From positions 1-14,859 of the forward strand of contig JBLHPD010000122.1 of the NCBI GenBank assembly GCA_047624165.1: a stretch of 14,859 nt of DNA, written 5' to 3'. Of the stretch, positions 1-6,832 are shown one piece after another. Source of the DNA: Clostridium_AD sp047624165. GTDB lineage: Bacteria > Bacillota > Clostridia > Clostridiales > Clostridiaceae. A program made the position numbers and the translations under genes. Positions within the stretch are counted from its first letter, which is position 1; every line of letters begins with the position of its first letter. The notes beneath the pieces are model-generated. The model was not told where the DNA came from. It did no database searches and saw only the letters and a list, made by a program, of their open reading frames with translations.

Positions 1-123
1 AGAAAACAAGCTTGTGTAAGAAAACAAAGCCATGAGAAATTAGCTAATCGCATTATCGGTTTAGGCGATAGAATATTAGTAGAAAGTATGAGCTATAGTG
101 GACTACAAAAGAGAGCTAAGTAA
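1..123 (+). pseudogene. TnpB-like (IS200/IS605-type) transposase fragment
   Basis: Frame 1 is open from the window edge to a TAA at 121-123 and encodes about 40 residues. The text includes SHEKLANRIIGLGD and VESMSYSGLQKRAK. This resembles the central part of TnpB-like zinc-ribbon transposases of clostridia, where a conserved Glu (here in LVESM) belongs to the RuvC-like nuclease core and is followed by a 'GLQ.RAK' segment. In that family the protein normally continues well beyond this point with the zinc ribbon and the last RuvC motif. Those are absent, so the gene is 3'-truncated; its 5' part lies outside the window. It ends about 60 bp from the broken end of the sensor kinase gene, so one rearrangement may have damaged both. 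The family assignment is by recognition only and is moderately sure. Confidence 0.5.
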
Positions 124-185
124 GTCCATAACCTCCATTATTTCTGGAACGTGACTTATCAATGCGATAAAATCTGTCAAAAATC

Positions 186-1016
186 TCATTGCACATTTAA
201 AGTGGCTTCACTTAGATTAAAATCAGAAAAAATCATTTTTATGTCTGAGTAGTATATTTGAGTTAAATAAAGTAGATCATTAGTTAATTTAGTCATTCTT
301 TCTATTTCCCATTTTATATAATGAAGCCATTTCGAGCCACTGTTTATACTATCCTCGCCATTAGATAAAAGCACATCAACATTTGTATTGATAACTGCAA
401 GTGGAGTTTTAAGTTCATGAGATGCATCTGCAATAAATCTTTTTTGTTTATCAAAAGCAATTTTTATAGGTTCTATTGATTTATTTGTAAAAAACTTACT
501 TATAAAGAATATAATAATTAACATAACAAAGGCAATTATTAAAAAAGTATAGATTAAATTTGTAAGTATACCTTGCTGAGAGGTTACATCTAAAAATACA
601 ATTCTGTTCCAGGATTGATACGGCTCCATTATATACGCCCAATGGTTATCACCGAGCTTAAATTCACCAGTAGCACTATTTTTTGAAAGTGCCATTTCTT
701 TTGCGTTTTCATAAAAAACTTTTTCCATATCGAATATTGAAGAGTAACTTTCTATAGTGCCTTCCTTATCTGTGAACAAACTAAAAGAAAGCGAACGCTC
801 TTTAGGAGATTGCGAGTTATCAAAGTTTGGTTTTTGATCATTAGAGCTTTCTTTTGATTTCTGATTAAAGCCAGATATTTTGTGTAGTTCCATATTTATA
901 TCCCTATGAACATTGTTGTAAGTTATTAAATATATAGATGAGAAAGCAATCAACATCATAATGGATATAATTACTAAATTAAGAATTAGGAGTCTTCTTC
1001 TAAGCTCTTTAAACAT
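186..1016 (-). pseudogene. Sensor histidine kinase lacking its ATPase domain
   Basis: This is the N-terminal part of a membrane sensor kinase of the OmpR-partner type. Residues 9-33 form a first membrane helix, 34-150 an extracytoplasmic sensor region and 152-173 a second membrane helix. The DHp domain follows, with the H-box ASHELKTPLAV; His200 is the predicted phospho-acceptor. The frame ends at residue 276, right after the second DHp helix (FSDFNLSEATLNV), where such kinases normally continue for 100 or more residues with the HATPase_c N, G1, F and G2 boxes. None of these is present, so it should not autophosphorylate by itself. The ATG (1014-1016) abuts the stop codon of the response regulator gene, so the two were one operon. 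Sequence beyond the break (about 124-190) is unrelated to a kinase in any frame I checked. A 3' truncation by rearrangement is the simplest reading. Confidence 0.8.
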
Positions 1017-1547
1017 TTATTTTTTTACCTCTTTAGATGTAGCAAAATTTTTTCTTGATATTAGAAGATCTAAAAGATCACTTTCTTTTAAGGTAATCTT
1101 CACTTCGCGGCTACCACTTGATAATTTCAAGGTATTAGTATTAAGCCCAATATCACCAAATCTTAAAGTATCGTCTGATAACAATTCTCCCTTTCGTCTT
1201 GATATTGCTCTTATTCTTGCAAGCAGTTCCTGCGTTGAAAAGGGCTTTGCTAAATAGTCATCAGCACCACTATCAAGTCCAATAATTTTGTCTGAAATTT
1301 CGCCTTTAGCAGTAAGTAGTATAACGGGTGTGGATATTCCTTTTTTTCTTATTTCCTTTAATATGGTTATACCATCTACTTTTGGTAACATAATATCCAA
1401 TAGTATTACATCGTAAATATCGCTTAAAGCATTATCGAGTCCCACTTCTCCATCATATGCAGCATCAACGGTATAATTATTCTTTTTTAATATCTGAGTT
1501 AATGCTTCCGCTAAATGAATTTCATCTTCAACAATTAGTATTCTCAT
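1017..1547 (-). CDS. OmpR/PhoB-type response regulator, truncated DNA-binding domain
   Basis: The receiver domain is complete. It has the acidic pocket VEDE (Asp8), phospho-acceptor Asp51 in LLDIMLP, Thr79 in LLTAKG and Lys101 in LAKPF. A winged-helix domain begins near residue 128 (LRFGDIGLNTNTLKL, then KITLKESDLLDLLI) but the protein ends at 176 with ATSKEVKK. Family members are usually about 220-230 residues, so roughly 45-50 residues carrying the recognition helix and wing are missing. Full-length clostridial relatives often end in a sequence like LEVKK, so an in-frame deletion joining SKE to the natural C-terminal EVKK is a plausible origin. The sensor kinase ATG follows the stop directly. 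It was probably the regulator of the divergent VTC operon, whose promoter carries OmpR-style direct repeats. DNA binding is doubtful; phospho-acceptance may survive. Confidence 0.85.
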   Translation of the reverse strand: MRILIVEDEIHLAEALTQILKKNNYTVDAAYDGEVGLDNALSDIYDVILLDIMLPKVDGITILKEIRKKGISTPVILLTAKGEISDKIIGLDSGADDYLAKPFSTQELLARIRAISRRKGELLSDDTLRFGDIGLNTNTLKLSSGSREVKITLKESDLLDLLISRKNFATSKEVKK

Positions 1548-1614
1548 TAAGGCTCGCCCTTTTGAATTTATTTATTTCCTATATATAGATTAAATTAATA
1601 TCTTATTTATATTT

Positions 1615-1643
1615 AGTATAGCATAGGAAGCCTTTAATTAAGC
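1615..1643 (-). promoter_or_regulatory. Possible promoter of the two-component genes
   Basis: On the minus strand there is a TATACT (complement of 1615-1620) about 70 bp before the response regulator start. No good -35 lies 16-18 bp upstream. Instead there is a TTAA-rich stretch (TTTAAGCTTAA) resembling the repeats of the divergent promoter, which would fit autoregulation. This is a weak call. Confidence 0.3.
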
Positions 1644-1654
1644 TTAAATCATCG

Positions 1655-1683
1655 CCTTAAAAGCATTTAAGGTTTCTTTAAGG
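1655..1683 (+). promoter_or_regulatory. Response-regulator-like operator: TTTAAGG direct repeat plus inverted copy
   Basis: TTTAAGG occurs at 1666-1672 and again at 1677-1683, an 11-bp period with a 4-bp TTTC spacer. This is the geometry of OmpR/PhoP-type tandem sites. The first copy also forms a perfect 7-bp inverted repeat with CCTTAAA at 1655-1661. The repeats lie where a -35 box would be for the TATAAT at 1693, and the DNA there does not match TTGACA. That arrangement fits an activator-dependent promoter. The likely binder is the truncated regulator encoded at 1017-1547, which is an inference from position and site type. Confidence 0.6.
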
Positions 1684-1692
1684 TTCAAATTA

Positions 1693-1698
1693 TATAAT
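1693..1698 (+). promoter_or_regulatory. -10 element of the VTC operon promoter
   Basis: There is a perfect TATAAT, 75 bp before the operon's first start codon. It is preceded by the TTTAAGG repeats rather than a consensus -35. The long leader (about 1705-1772) shows no obvious terminator. Confidence 0.55.
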
Positions 1699-1772
1699 GG
1701 GTTCATAGAGGAGTGACATGGCCATTTAAACAGCTTCTCAAAAGAAATTAGTCAAATGAAAGGGGCATATTA

Positions 1773-2602
1773 ATGGGGATTGAGGTTTTTAATAGACATG
1801 AAAGTAAGTTTTTAATAGATAGTCACATATATAAAGAAATTGAAAATAGTCTTTTAAAATATATGGAGCTTGATGAATATAATAAAGCACATGAATTTTA
1901 TACTATAAGTAATATTTATTTTGATACAAGAGAAAATAATTTAATAAGGAATTCTTTATCTAAACCAAAATACAAAGAGAAACTTAGACTTAGAGCATAT
2001 GGGATTCCGAAAGCGAATGAGAAAGCGTATTTGGAGATTAAGAAAAAAGTTTGTGGTGTGGTGAATAAAAGAAGAACTAAATTAAGCCTAAAGGAAGCCT
2101 ATGACCTTGTAGCAACAGGTGAGAACCTGTTATAAAAAGCTATATGAATTCACAAGTAATAAACGAAATCGAGTATATTTTAAAAATCTATGATCTTGAG
2201 CCAAAGCTTTACTTAGCTTATGATAGAAAAGCATTTTTTAGCAAAGAAAACCGGGATTTAAGAATAACTTTTGATTCAAATATAAGAACTAGAAGATATG
2301 ATTTAAAACTTGAAAGTGGAGATCATGGAGAAAATTTATTAGATAGTGATAAATGGATCATGGAAGTTAAAGCAGAGAACAATATTCCAATTTGGCTGTC
2401 AAATTTGCTTTCTAAATACAAGATATATAAAACGAGTTTTTCTAAATATGGTACAGAATATAAAAAGTTATTATTAAATAGTAATCAATCACTATTAAAT
2501 AATAAACAATTATTATTTAATGACAGAGAAGTAAAAGGAGGAATAAATACATGCTTAACTCAATATTCAGCGGAGCCACAGCTACTACAACAATATCATT
2601 AG
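1773..2602 (+). pseudogene. VTC-domain polyphosphate polymerase, frameshifted
   Basis: VTC-domain proteins form a beta-tunnel that, in the yeast vacuolar complex, polymerises ATP gamma-phosphates into polyphosphate. The start at 1773 follows GAAAGGGG. The first frame (1773-2135) has the basic tunnel motifs: RHESK (residues 8-12), IYFDT, KLRLRAYG (70-77), YLEIKKK (86-92) and KRR (99-101). It then stops after ATGENLL. The second half continues in another frame from about 2124 (PVIKSYMNSQVINEI, AYDRKAFF, LRITFDSNIRTRR, IMEVKA, FSKYGTEYKK) to 2602. One missing A in the codon before CCT (about 2122-2124) would restore an uninterrupted protein of about 275 residues. The 3' end overlaps the DUF4956 gene by 52 bp, and its last 20 or so codons contain that gene's SD. 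It is either a real single-base lesion or a sequencing error; the family call is firm. Confidence 0.85.
2533..2541 (+). promoter_or_regulatory. Strong ribosome binding site inside the VTC gene
   Basis: AAAAGGAGG ends 9 nt before the ATG at 2551. It lies within the upstream coding frame and fixes the start of the DUF4956 gene despite the 52-bp overlap. Confidence 0.8.
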
Positions 2603-3237
2603 GTTATGCTTTTTTAACAAAAATTATATCTTTTATCTTGGCTGTAATAATAAGTTTCACTTATATGAAGACTTCTAGTAAAGGTGGATATTCTCAGAAC
2701 TTTGCTCTCACTTTGATTATCATTCCTACCGTTGTTGCTGTAATTGTATTTTTAGTAGGAAACAATGTTGCAACTGCATTTAGTTTAGCTGGTGCCTTGT
2801 CGATAATTAGATTCAGAAGTGCCCCTGGAGATTCAAAGGATATATCTTATGTGCTCTTTGCAACCTCAGCAGGACTTGCTGCAGGAGTTGGACTTTTTGG
2901 ATATGGTATTTTATTTACGACGTGCCTTTGTATGCTCATGTATATACTTAAAATAGTAAACTTTGGAGCTAATAAAACAACTCGAAACCTTCTTAAAATA
3001 ACTATACCTGAAGACTTAGATTATGAAGGTGTTTTTGATGACTTATTTTTAAAATATACTAAGGGTCATGAACTTTTAAAGGTTAAAACTACAGATTTAG
3101 GAATCCTTTTCCAACTGGTTTATACAGTGGTATTAGATAATGAAAAGAGTCAAAAAGAATTTTTGGATCACTTACGATGCAGGAATGGTAATTTAAATAT
3201 TACATTATCCATGTCTGCGGATACAGTAGAATATTAA
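2551..3237 (+). CDS. DUF4956 family membrane protein
   Basis: This 228-residue integral membrane protein has helices near residues 18-38, 52-70, 74-88 and two more between 101 and 136. A soluble C-terminal domain follows (from about 145, KITIPEDLDYEGVFDDLF). The signature GALSIIRFRSAPGDSKDISYV (about 81-101), joining the third membrane segment to the next, is the hallmark I recognise for DUF4956. The biochemical function of the family is unknown to me. Its genes are commonly found beside VTC-domain polymerases and Cthe_2159-like surface proteins, exactly as here, so it probably works with polyphosphate or another anionic polymer at the membrane; that is inference. The start codon is set by the SD inside the preceding gene, and the next gene follows after 27 bp with its own SD. 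The frame is intact, unlike the polymerase upstream. Confidence 0.85.
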   Translation: MLNSIFSGATATTTISLGYAFLTKIISFILAVIISFTYMKTSSKGGYSQNFALTLIIIPTVVAVIVFLVGNNVATAFSLAGALSIIRFRSAPGDSKDISYVLFATSAGLAAGVGLFGYGILFTTCLCMLMYILKIVNFGANKTTRNLLKITIPEDLDYEGVFDDLFLKYTKGHELLKVKTTDLGILFQLVYTVVLDNEKSQKEFLDHLRCRNGNLNITLSMSADTVEY

Positions 3238-3264
3238 TAAGGAATTAATTAGGAGGATTTTATT

Positions 3265-5466
3265 ATGAACAAAAAATCTATATGTTATAAATTATTGACG
3301 GTACTTTTGTGCACAACAATCTTATCATCTTGCGGTACTAAAGCTGCGGTAGATAATAAAACTGTGGTAGCTGATACAACTGTTAGTAGCGCTATAAGTA
3401 AAATGGTTACATATGACACCAATGATTATTACACTGAGTGGGAAAATGAAACTCCAAATTATATTGCTCTAACTGGAACCAGTGCTACACTGAAAGGTAC
3501 AGGAGCAACTGTAAAAGATAGTAGAATAACTATAACATCAGCAGGGGTATATGTTATTAGTGGAACACTTGATGACGGTCAAATTATTGTTGATGTTAAA
3601 GATGAAGGGACAGTTAAGCTCGTTTTAAATGGGGCAGTAATAACTTGTAGTGATAATGCACCTATTTATTCTAAAAGTGCGGGAAAAACTATCATCAGTT
3701 TGCAAGCAGGATCGCAGAACACTATAACAGATGGAAAAAAATATACTTCTACGGATGGTCCGAATGCTGCAATCTTTAGTCAAGATGACCTTACTATAAA
3801 CGGGACTGGTAGTTTAACTGTTAACGGAAACTATAACGATGGAATTACAAGTAAAGATGATTTGAAAATTACTGGAGGAAATATTAAAATTTATTTAACT
3901 GATGATGGATTACTAGGAAAAGATTTAGTGGCAGTTAAAGCTGGAACTATAGCAATTGAAGCTGTTGGAGATGGAATTAAAGCATCAAATGATACGGATG
4001 CATCAAAAGGATCTATAGCCCTTGAGGGAGGTACTTTTAATATAAAATCAGAAGCAGACGGAATACAAGCAAATACATCTGTACTTATAAGCGGTGGGAC
4101 ATTCACAATTGCGTCTGGTGGAGGTAGCGCAAACGCCACTGCTAAAACTGGAGAAAACATGGGTGGTAAATTTGGAAATAAGGAGAATACTGCAATTACA
4201 AAAACAGATGAAACAGAAGCAGAAGTAGTAAGTGCAAAAGGAATTAAAGCTTCTACAGATATTTCCATTGGGGGAGGTACCTTCAAAATTGATTCCTCTG
4301 ATGATGCGCTTCACAGTAGCAAAAACGTTACTATAACAGGTGGTGACCTATCAATTGCAACGGGTGACGATGCAGTTCATGGGGATGAAACACTAATAGT
4401 AAAAGAGGGAAAAATAAATGTTACAAAAAGTTATGAAGGACTAGAAAGTGACATTATAACTATTTTAGGTGGGGAAGTTCATATTGTAGCCAGCGATGAT
4501 GGTATTAATGCCGCAGCAGGTACAACTGATAACGAGGCAACTGACGGTATAGAAGCTACAAAGGGTGCACAAGGGAAATCCGTTGGTACTAGCAAGCTTA
4601 ATATAAATGGCGGATATATTACAGTTGATGCATTCGGTGATGGATTAGATTCAAATGGGTCAATTATTATGACAAGTGGTACAGTTATTGTAAGTGGTCC
4701 AACTGATAATCGAAATGGTAGTTTAGATTATGATGGAACATTCGTAATAAGTGGTGGACTTCTTATCGCTGCCGGAAGTTCAGGCATGGCACAAGCGCCT
4801 TCTGACACCTCAACGCAGTATTCTGTAATTATGACTTATACAGAAACCCAAAAGGCTGGTACTGCTGCTCATTTGGAAGACAGCACCGGAAATACAGTAG
4901 GCACATTTACACCTACAAAGGATTATCAATCTATAGTTATTAGTTCATCTAAGATAATAAAGGATGCAACATATACACTTTACTCAGGAGGAACATCCAC
5001 CGCATCACAAGCGAAGGACGGGTATACGGAGGTCGAATATACTGGTGGAACAAAAGTAGTAGATTTCACTATTACAAATTCCGTAACATGGCTTAATGAA
5101 ACTGGAGTAACAACTGGTAAAACATCTAACCAAGGCGGGCCAGGAGCTGGAGGTAGAGGAAATCAAATGGATCCAACTACCATGAAAACAGCTTATGGAG
5201 AAGTTCTTAAAACATTAGTAACAAATAAAACTATAACACAAGAACAGGCTGATAAGGTTCTTGTAGCAGCTACATCAAATATGCAAGGTGGTGGTGGAAG
5301 AAGACCAGATGATACAGCGCAAGTAGATGGCGCAAAAACTGATGGAGAAAAACCTGAAAATGATAGATTAAGTGAATTAGTTACTAGCAAAGTAATCACG
5401 CAAGCTCAAGCTGATACAATAAATCAAAAGCTTCAAGAAGCTATGAAAAGTACTACCACAAAATAA
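3265..5466 (+). CDS. Cthe_2159-like carbohydrate-binding surface lipoprotein
   Basis: The 733-residue protein begins with a lipoprotein signal: a basic start (MNKKS), a hydrophobic core and the lipobox LSSC with Cys23, followed by GTKAAV. From about residue 65 to 560 it is built of short Gly/Asp-rich beta repeats of the type 'DDGI-A---I-I-GG-'. Examples are NYNDGITSKDDLKITGG, GDGIKASND, SEADGIQANTSVLISGG, SSDDALHSSKNVTITGG and GDGLDSNGSIIMTSG. Repeats of this kind, resembling those of Cthe_2159, suggest a right-handed beta-helix binding acidic polysaccharide and calcium. The C-terminal 100 or so residues are different: Gly-rich linkers (GGPGAGGRG, GGGGRRPD) around two copies of a helical 'L..LVT.K.ITQ.QAD' module. 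The SD AGGAGG precedes the ATG. It is the last gene of the operon and ends at a strong terminator. It is probably anchored on the outer face of the membrane; its exact ligand cannot be read from sequence. Confidence 0.8.
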   Translation: MNKKSICYKLLTVLLCTTILSSCGTKAAVDNKTVVADTTVSSAISKMVTYDTNDYYTEWENETPNYIALTGTSATLKGTGATVKDSRITITSAGVYVISGTLDDGQIIVDVKDEGTVKLVLNGAVITCSDNAPIYSKSAGKTIISLQAGSQNTITDGKKYTSTDGPNAAIFSQDDLTINGTGSLTVNGNYNDGITSKDDLKITGGNIKIYLTDDGLLGKDLVAVKAGTIAIEAVGDGIKASNDTDASKGSIALEGGTFNIKSEADGIQANTSVLISGGTFTIASGGGSANATAKTGENMGGKFGNKENTAITKTDETEAEVVSAKGIKASTDISIGGGTFKIDSSDDALHSSKNVTITGGDLSIATGDDAVHGDETLIVKEGKINVTKSYEGLESDIITILGGEVHIVASDDGINAAAGTTDNEATDGIEATKGAQGKSVGTSKLNINGGYITVDAFGDGLDSNGSIIMTSGTVIVSGPTDNRNGSLDYDGTFVISGGLLIAAGSSGMAQAPSDTSTQYSVIMTYTETQKAGTAAHLEDSTGNTVGTFTPTKDYQSIVISSSKIIKDATYTLYSGGTSTASQAKDGYTEVEYTGGTKVVDFTITNSVTWLNETGVTTGKTSNQGGPGAGGRGNQMDPTTMKTAYGEVLKTLVTNKTITQEQADKVLVAATSNMQGGGGRRPDDTAQVDGAKTDGEKPENDRLSELVTSKVITQAQADTINQKLQEAMKSTTTK

Positions 5467-5517
5467 TTTGTGCACCTTTTCAATGACAAATTTAAAAAGT
5501 ATATACCAAATTAAGAG

Positions 5518-5551
5518 GATGATTTCTGCTATTGCAGAAGTCATCTTTTTT
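5518..5551 (+). terminator. Intrinsic terminator of the VTC operon
   Basis: A 12-bp stem with one G-U pair (5518-5529 with 5534-5545) and a TATT loop is followed by six T's. It lies 51 bp after the lipoprotein stop. Confidence 0.9.
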
Positions 5552-5657
5552 AGAGTCTATTGATAGAATGTTAATTATGCTGGTTATATAAATAGTGCAT
5601 ATGGTGAGAAAACAGGATATAATAAAGTGAATTCAAATGAAGAAGGAGTTTTATTTT

Positions 5658-6515
5658 ATGAATGAATTACTTAAAGAAATAGAGTATAATAATGGACAAT
5701 TTCCAGAAGCACAATTAAAGGAAATAATAAACCGCAAGGAAGAGTTTATACCTGAATTACTTGAGATATTAAAAAATGCAAGTGAAAATTACGAAGAGAC
5801 TTTAGAAAAACATAATTATTTTGCACATATATATGCTACGTTCTTGTTAGCACAGTTTAAAGAAAAGCAAAGCTTTAAGCTAATTATAGATTTAATTAGT
5901 TTGCCAAAGGAAATTCCAGACGATATTTTTGGTGACTATCTTACAGAGGATTTGCATAAAATTTTAGCATCAGTTTGCGCGGGAGATAGGTCGCCGTTAA
6001 AAAGATTAGTGGAAGATAGCAATGTTAATGAATATGTTAGATGTGCTGCTCTTAAATCATTTATTGTATTTTTGGGTGAAGGTGTAATGCCACAAAGTGA
6101 AGTTATTGAATATTATAAAAGCTTATTTGAAGGAAAACTTGAGAGGGAATTTTCACAAGTTTGGAATGAGCTTATATATGATTCTTGTGAAGCGGGACCT
6201 AGTGAATTATATCAGCAAATAAAAAAAGCTTATGAAGATGAATTAGTAGATGATGAGTGTATATCTTTAGAAGAAGTGGATGGAGCTATTAAAATTCATG
6301 ATAGTGAAAAGTTCCCGAAATTAAAAGATGAGGGGTATGCATTTATAGAGGATACTATAGAGGAGCTAGGTTGTTGGAACTGTTTCACTAAAAATAATAA
6401 AGAGCCTAAATCACAATATATCCTAGGGATTAATAAAATGAATAAGATGAATAAAAACAAAAATAAAAATAATAAAAAGAAGGTAAAAGCTACTAAAAAG
6501 AAGCAAAGAAAATAG
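5658..6515 (+). CDS. DUF1186 family protein with Lys/Asn-rich tail
   Basis: The protein has about 285 residues when started at the ATG at 5658, which has AGAAGGAG 9 nt upstream. An in-frame ATG at 5637 has no SD, and using it would put the SD inside the coding sequence. The body is all-helical and repeat-like (PELLEILKNASEN, AHIYATFLLAQF, YVRCAALKSFIVFLGEG, EREFSQVWNELIYDSC), reading as DUF1186, a HEAT-like family of unknown function. DUF1186 proteins often end in a zinc-binding SEC-C motif (a CxCGSGKKYKKCC-like sequence). Here that is missing, and after ELGCWNCF the protein ends in a low-complexity K/N tail (NKMNKMNKNKNK..., then KKKVKATKKKQRK). The basic tail could contact nucleic acid or ribosomes, but this is speculation. 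It is a single-gene unit between the terminator at 5518-5551 and the hydG promoter region; I see no terminator of its own. Confidence 0.7.
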   Translation: MNELLKEIEYNNGQFPEAQLKEIINRKEEFIPELLEILKNASENYEETLEKHNYFAHIYATFLLAQFKEKQSFKLIIDLISLPKEIPDDIFGDYLTEDLHKILASVCAGDRSPLKRLVEDSNVNEYVRCAALKSFIVFLGEGVMPQSEVIEYYKSLFEGKLEREFSQVWNELIYDSCEAGPSELYQQIKKAYEDELVDDECISLEEVDGAIKIHDSEKFPKLKDEGYAFIEDTIEELGCWNCFTKNNKEPKSQYILGINKMNKMNKNKNKNNKKKVKATKKKQRK

Positions 6516-6605
6516 TAAACTAGAACAATTATATTAGCTTGCTTTTTAAAGCTGAGAATGTTATGTTGTAAGTGATTTTAGGTTGACTCTCAGAGATAAA
6601 GTGTC

Positions 6606-6635
6606 TTAACTTTGTCTTGTGGAAAACCATATAAT
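6606..6635 (+). promoter_or_regulatory. Candidate promoter of the TM1266-hydG unit
   Basis: TTAACT (6606-6611), an 18-bp spacer and a perfect TATAAT (6630-6635). The -10 overlaps the first of the three tandem repeats, so a protein bound there would interfere directly with polymerase. The repeats also contain TATAAA-like sequences, so the exact promoter is uncertain. A transcript would carry a leader of roughly 215 nt. Confidence 0.45.
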
Positions 6636-6690
6636 AATCATATTTATAAATTGTAAATCATATTTATAAAGTATAAATCATAATTATAAA
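6631..6690 (+). repeat. Three tandem 20-bp AT-rich repeats
   Basis: Three consecutive units are exactly in register at 6631-6650, 6651-6670 and 6671-6690. They share AATCATATTTATAAA (one T-to-A change in the third). The 20-bp period is about two helical turns, which puts all copies on one DNA face and suggests an operator array. They occupy the space from the -10 box to the start of the structured leader. Confidence 0.7.
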
Positions 6691-6697
6691 ATTATCG

Positions 6698-6832
6698 TTC
6701 TGAATTGATGAGGGTTCGTCCCGAATTAGAAGGCGAGAGAATAGTTGTAATGTTTCAAAGAACATACCTTTATTGTGTGTGCCTTTGGTTTTAACAAACT
6801 ATCCTTGTGCCTTTTGGGTGCAAGGATTTTTT
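6698..6832 (+). ncRNA. Structured 5' leader with attenuator, riboswitch-like, family not recognised
   Basis: The leader begins with a hairpin at 6698-6731: outer arms TTCT/AGAA and AATT/AATT, inner GGG/CCC closing a TTCGT loop. A spacer follows (AAGGCGAGAGAATAG...), with CAAAG (6736-6740) able to pair with CTTTG (6783-6787). It ends in the terminator at 6801-6832. TGTGCCTTTGG (6778-6788) is nearly repeated as TGTGCCTTTTGG (6807-6817) inside the terminator 5' arm. AAGGC at 6730-6734 could pair with either GCCTT, so mutually exclusive folds are possible. It matches none of the riboswitch consensus motifs I know. Regulation by a metabolite, protein or peptide is an inference. Confidence 0.45.
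6801..6832 (+). terminator. Attenuator-type intrinsic terminator before the TM1266 gene
   Basis: An 11-bp stem (6801-6811 with 6817-6827, two G-U pairs), a TTTTG loop and a run of T's to 6832. It ends 24 nt before the ATG and 8 nt before the SD. With no gene start between it and the promoter, its natural role is conditional termination of the TM1266-hydG transcript. Confidence 0.7.

Noticed and set aside
961..1257. A plus-strand open frame of 98 codons.
   Set aside because: It lies antisense across the real kinase and regulator genes, with no SD or family resemblance.
2144..2602. A separate gene starting at ATG 2144.
   Set aside because: There is no SD, homology to the VTC family continues from upstream of that ATG, and the two halves join by a one-base shift.
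3891..4314. Long minus-strand frames inside the lipoprotein gene.
   Set aside because: They are shadows of the repetitive coding strand, with no SD or recognisable family; the same holds for minus-strand frames within hydG and the recombinases.
6540..6556. An AGCTT/AAGCT hairpin after the DUF1186 gene as its terminator.
   Set aside because: The stem is only 5 bp and no T-run follows.
6631..6690. The three 20-bp repeats as a CRISPR array.
   Set aside because: The units are directly adjacent with no unique spacers, and no cas genes are present; no CRISPR array was seen elsewhere in the window.
6703..6731. Hammerhead-ribozyme-like core (TTGATGA, GGG stem-loop CCC, GAA) in the TM1266 leader.
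   Set aside because: The essential C of CUGANGA is U, GAAA is GAAU, and no stem III with a cleavage triplet is seen; the AATT arms simply pair with each other in a plain hairpin.
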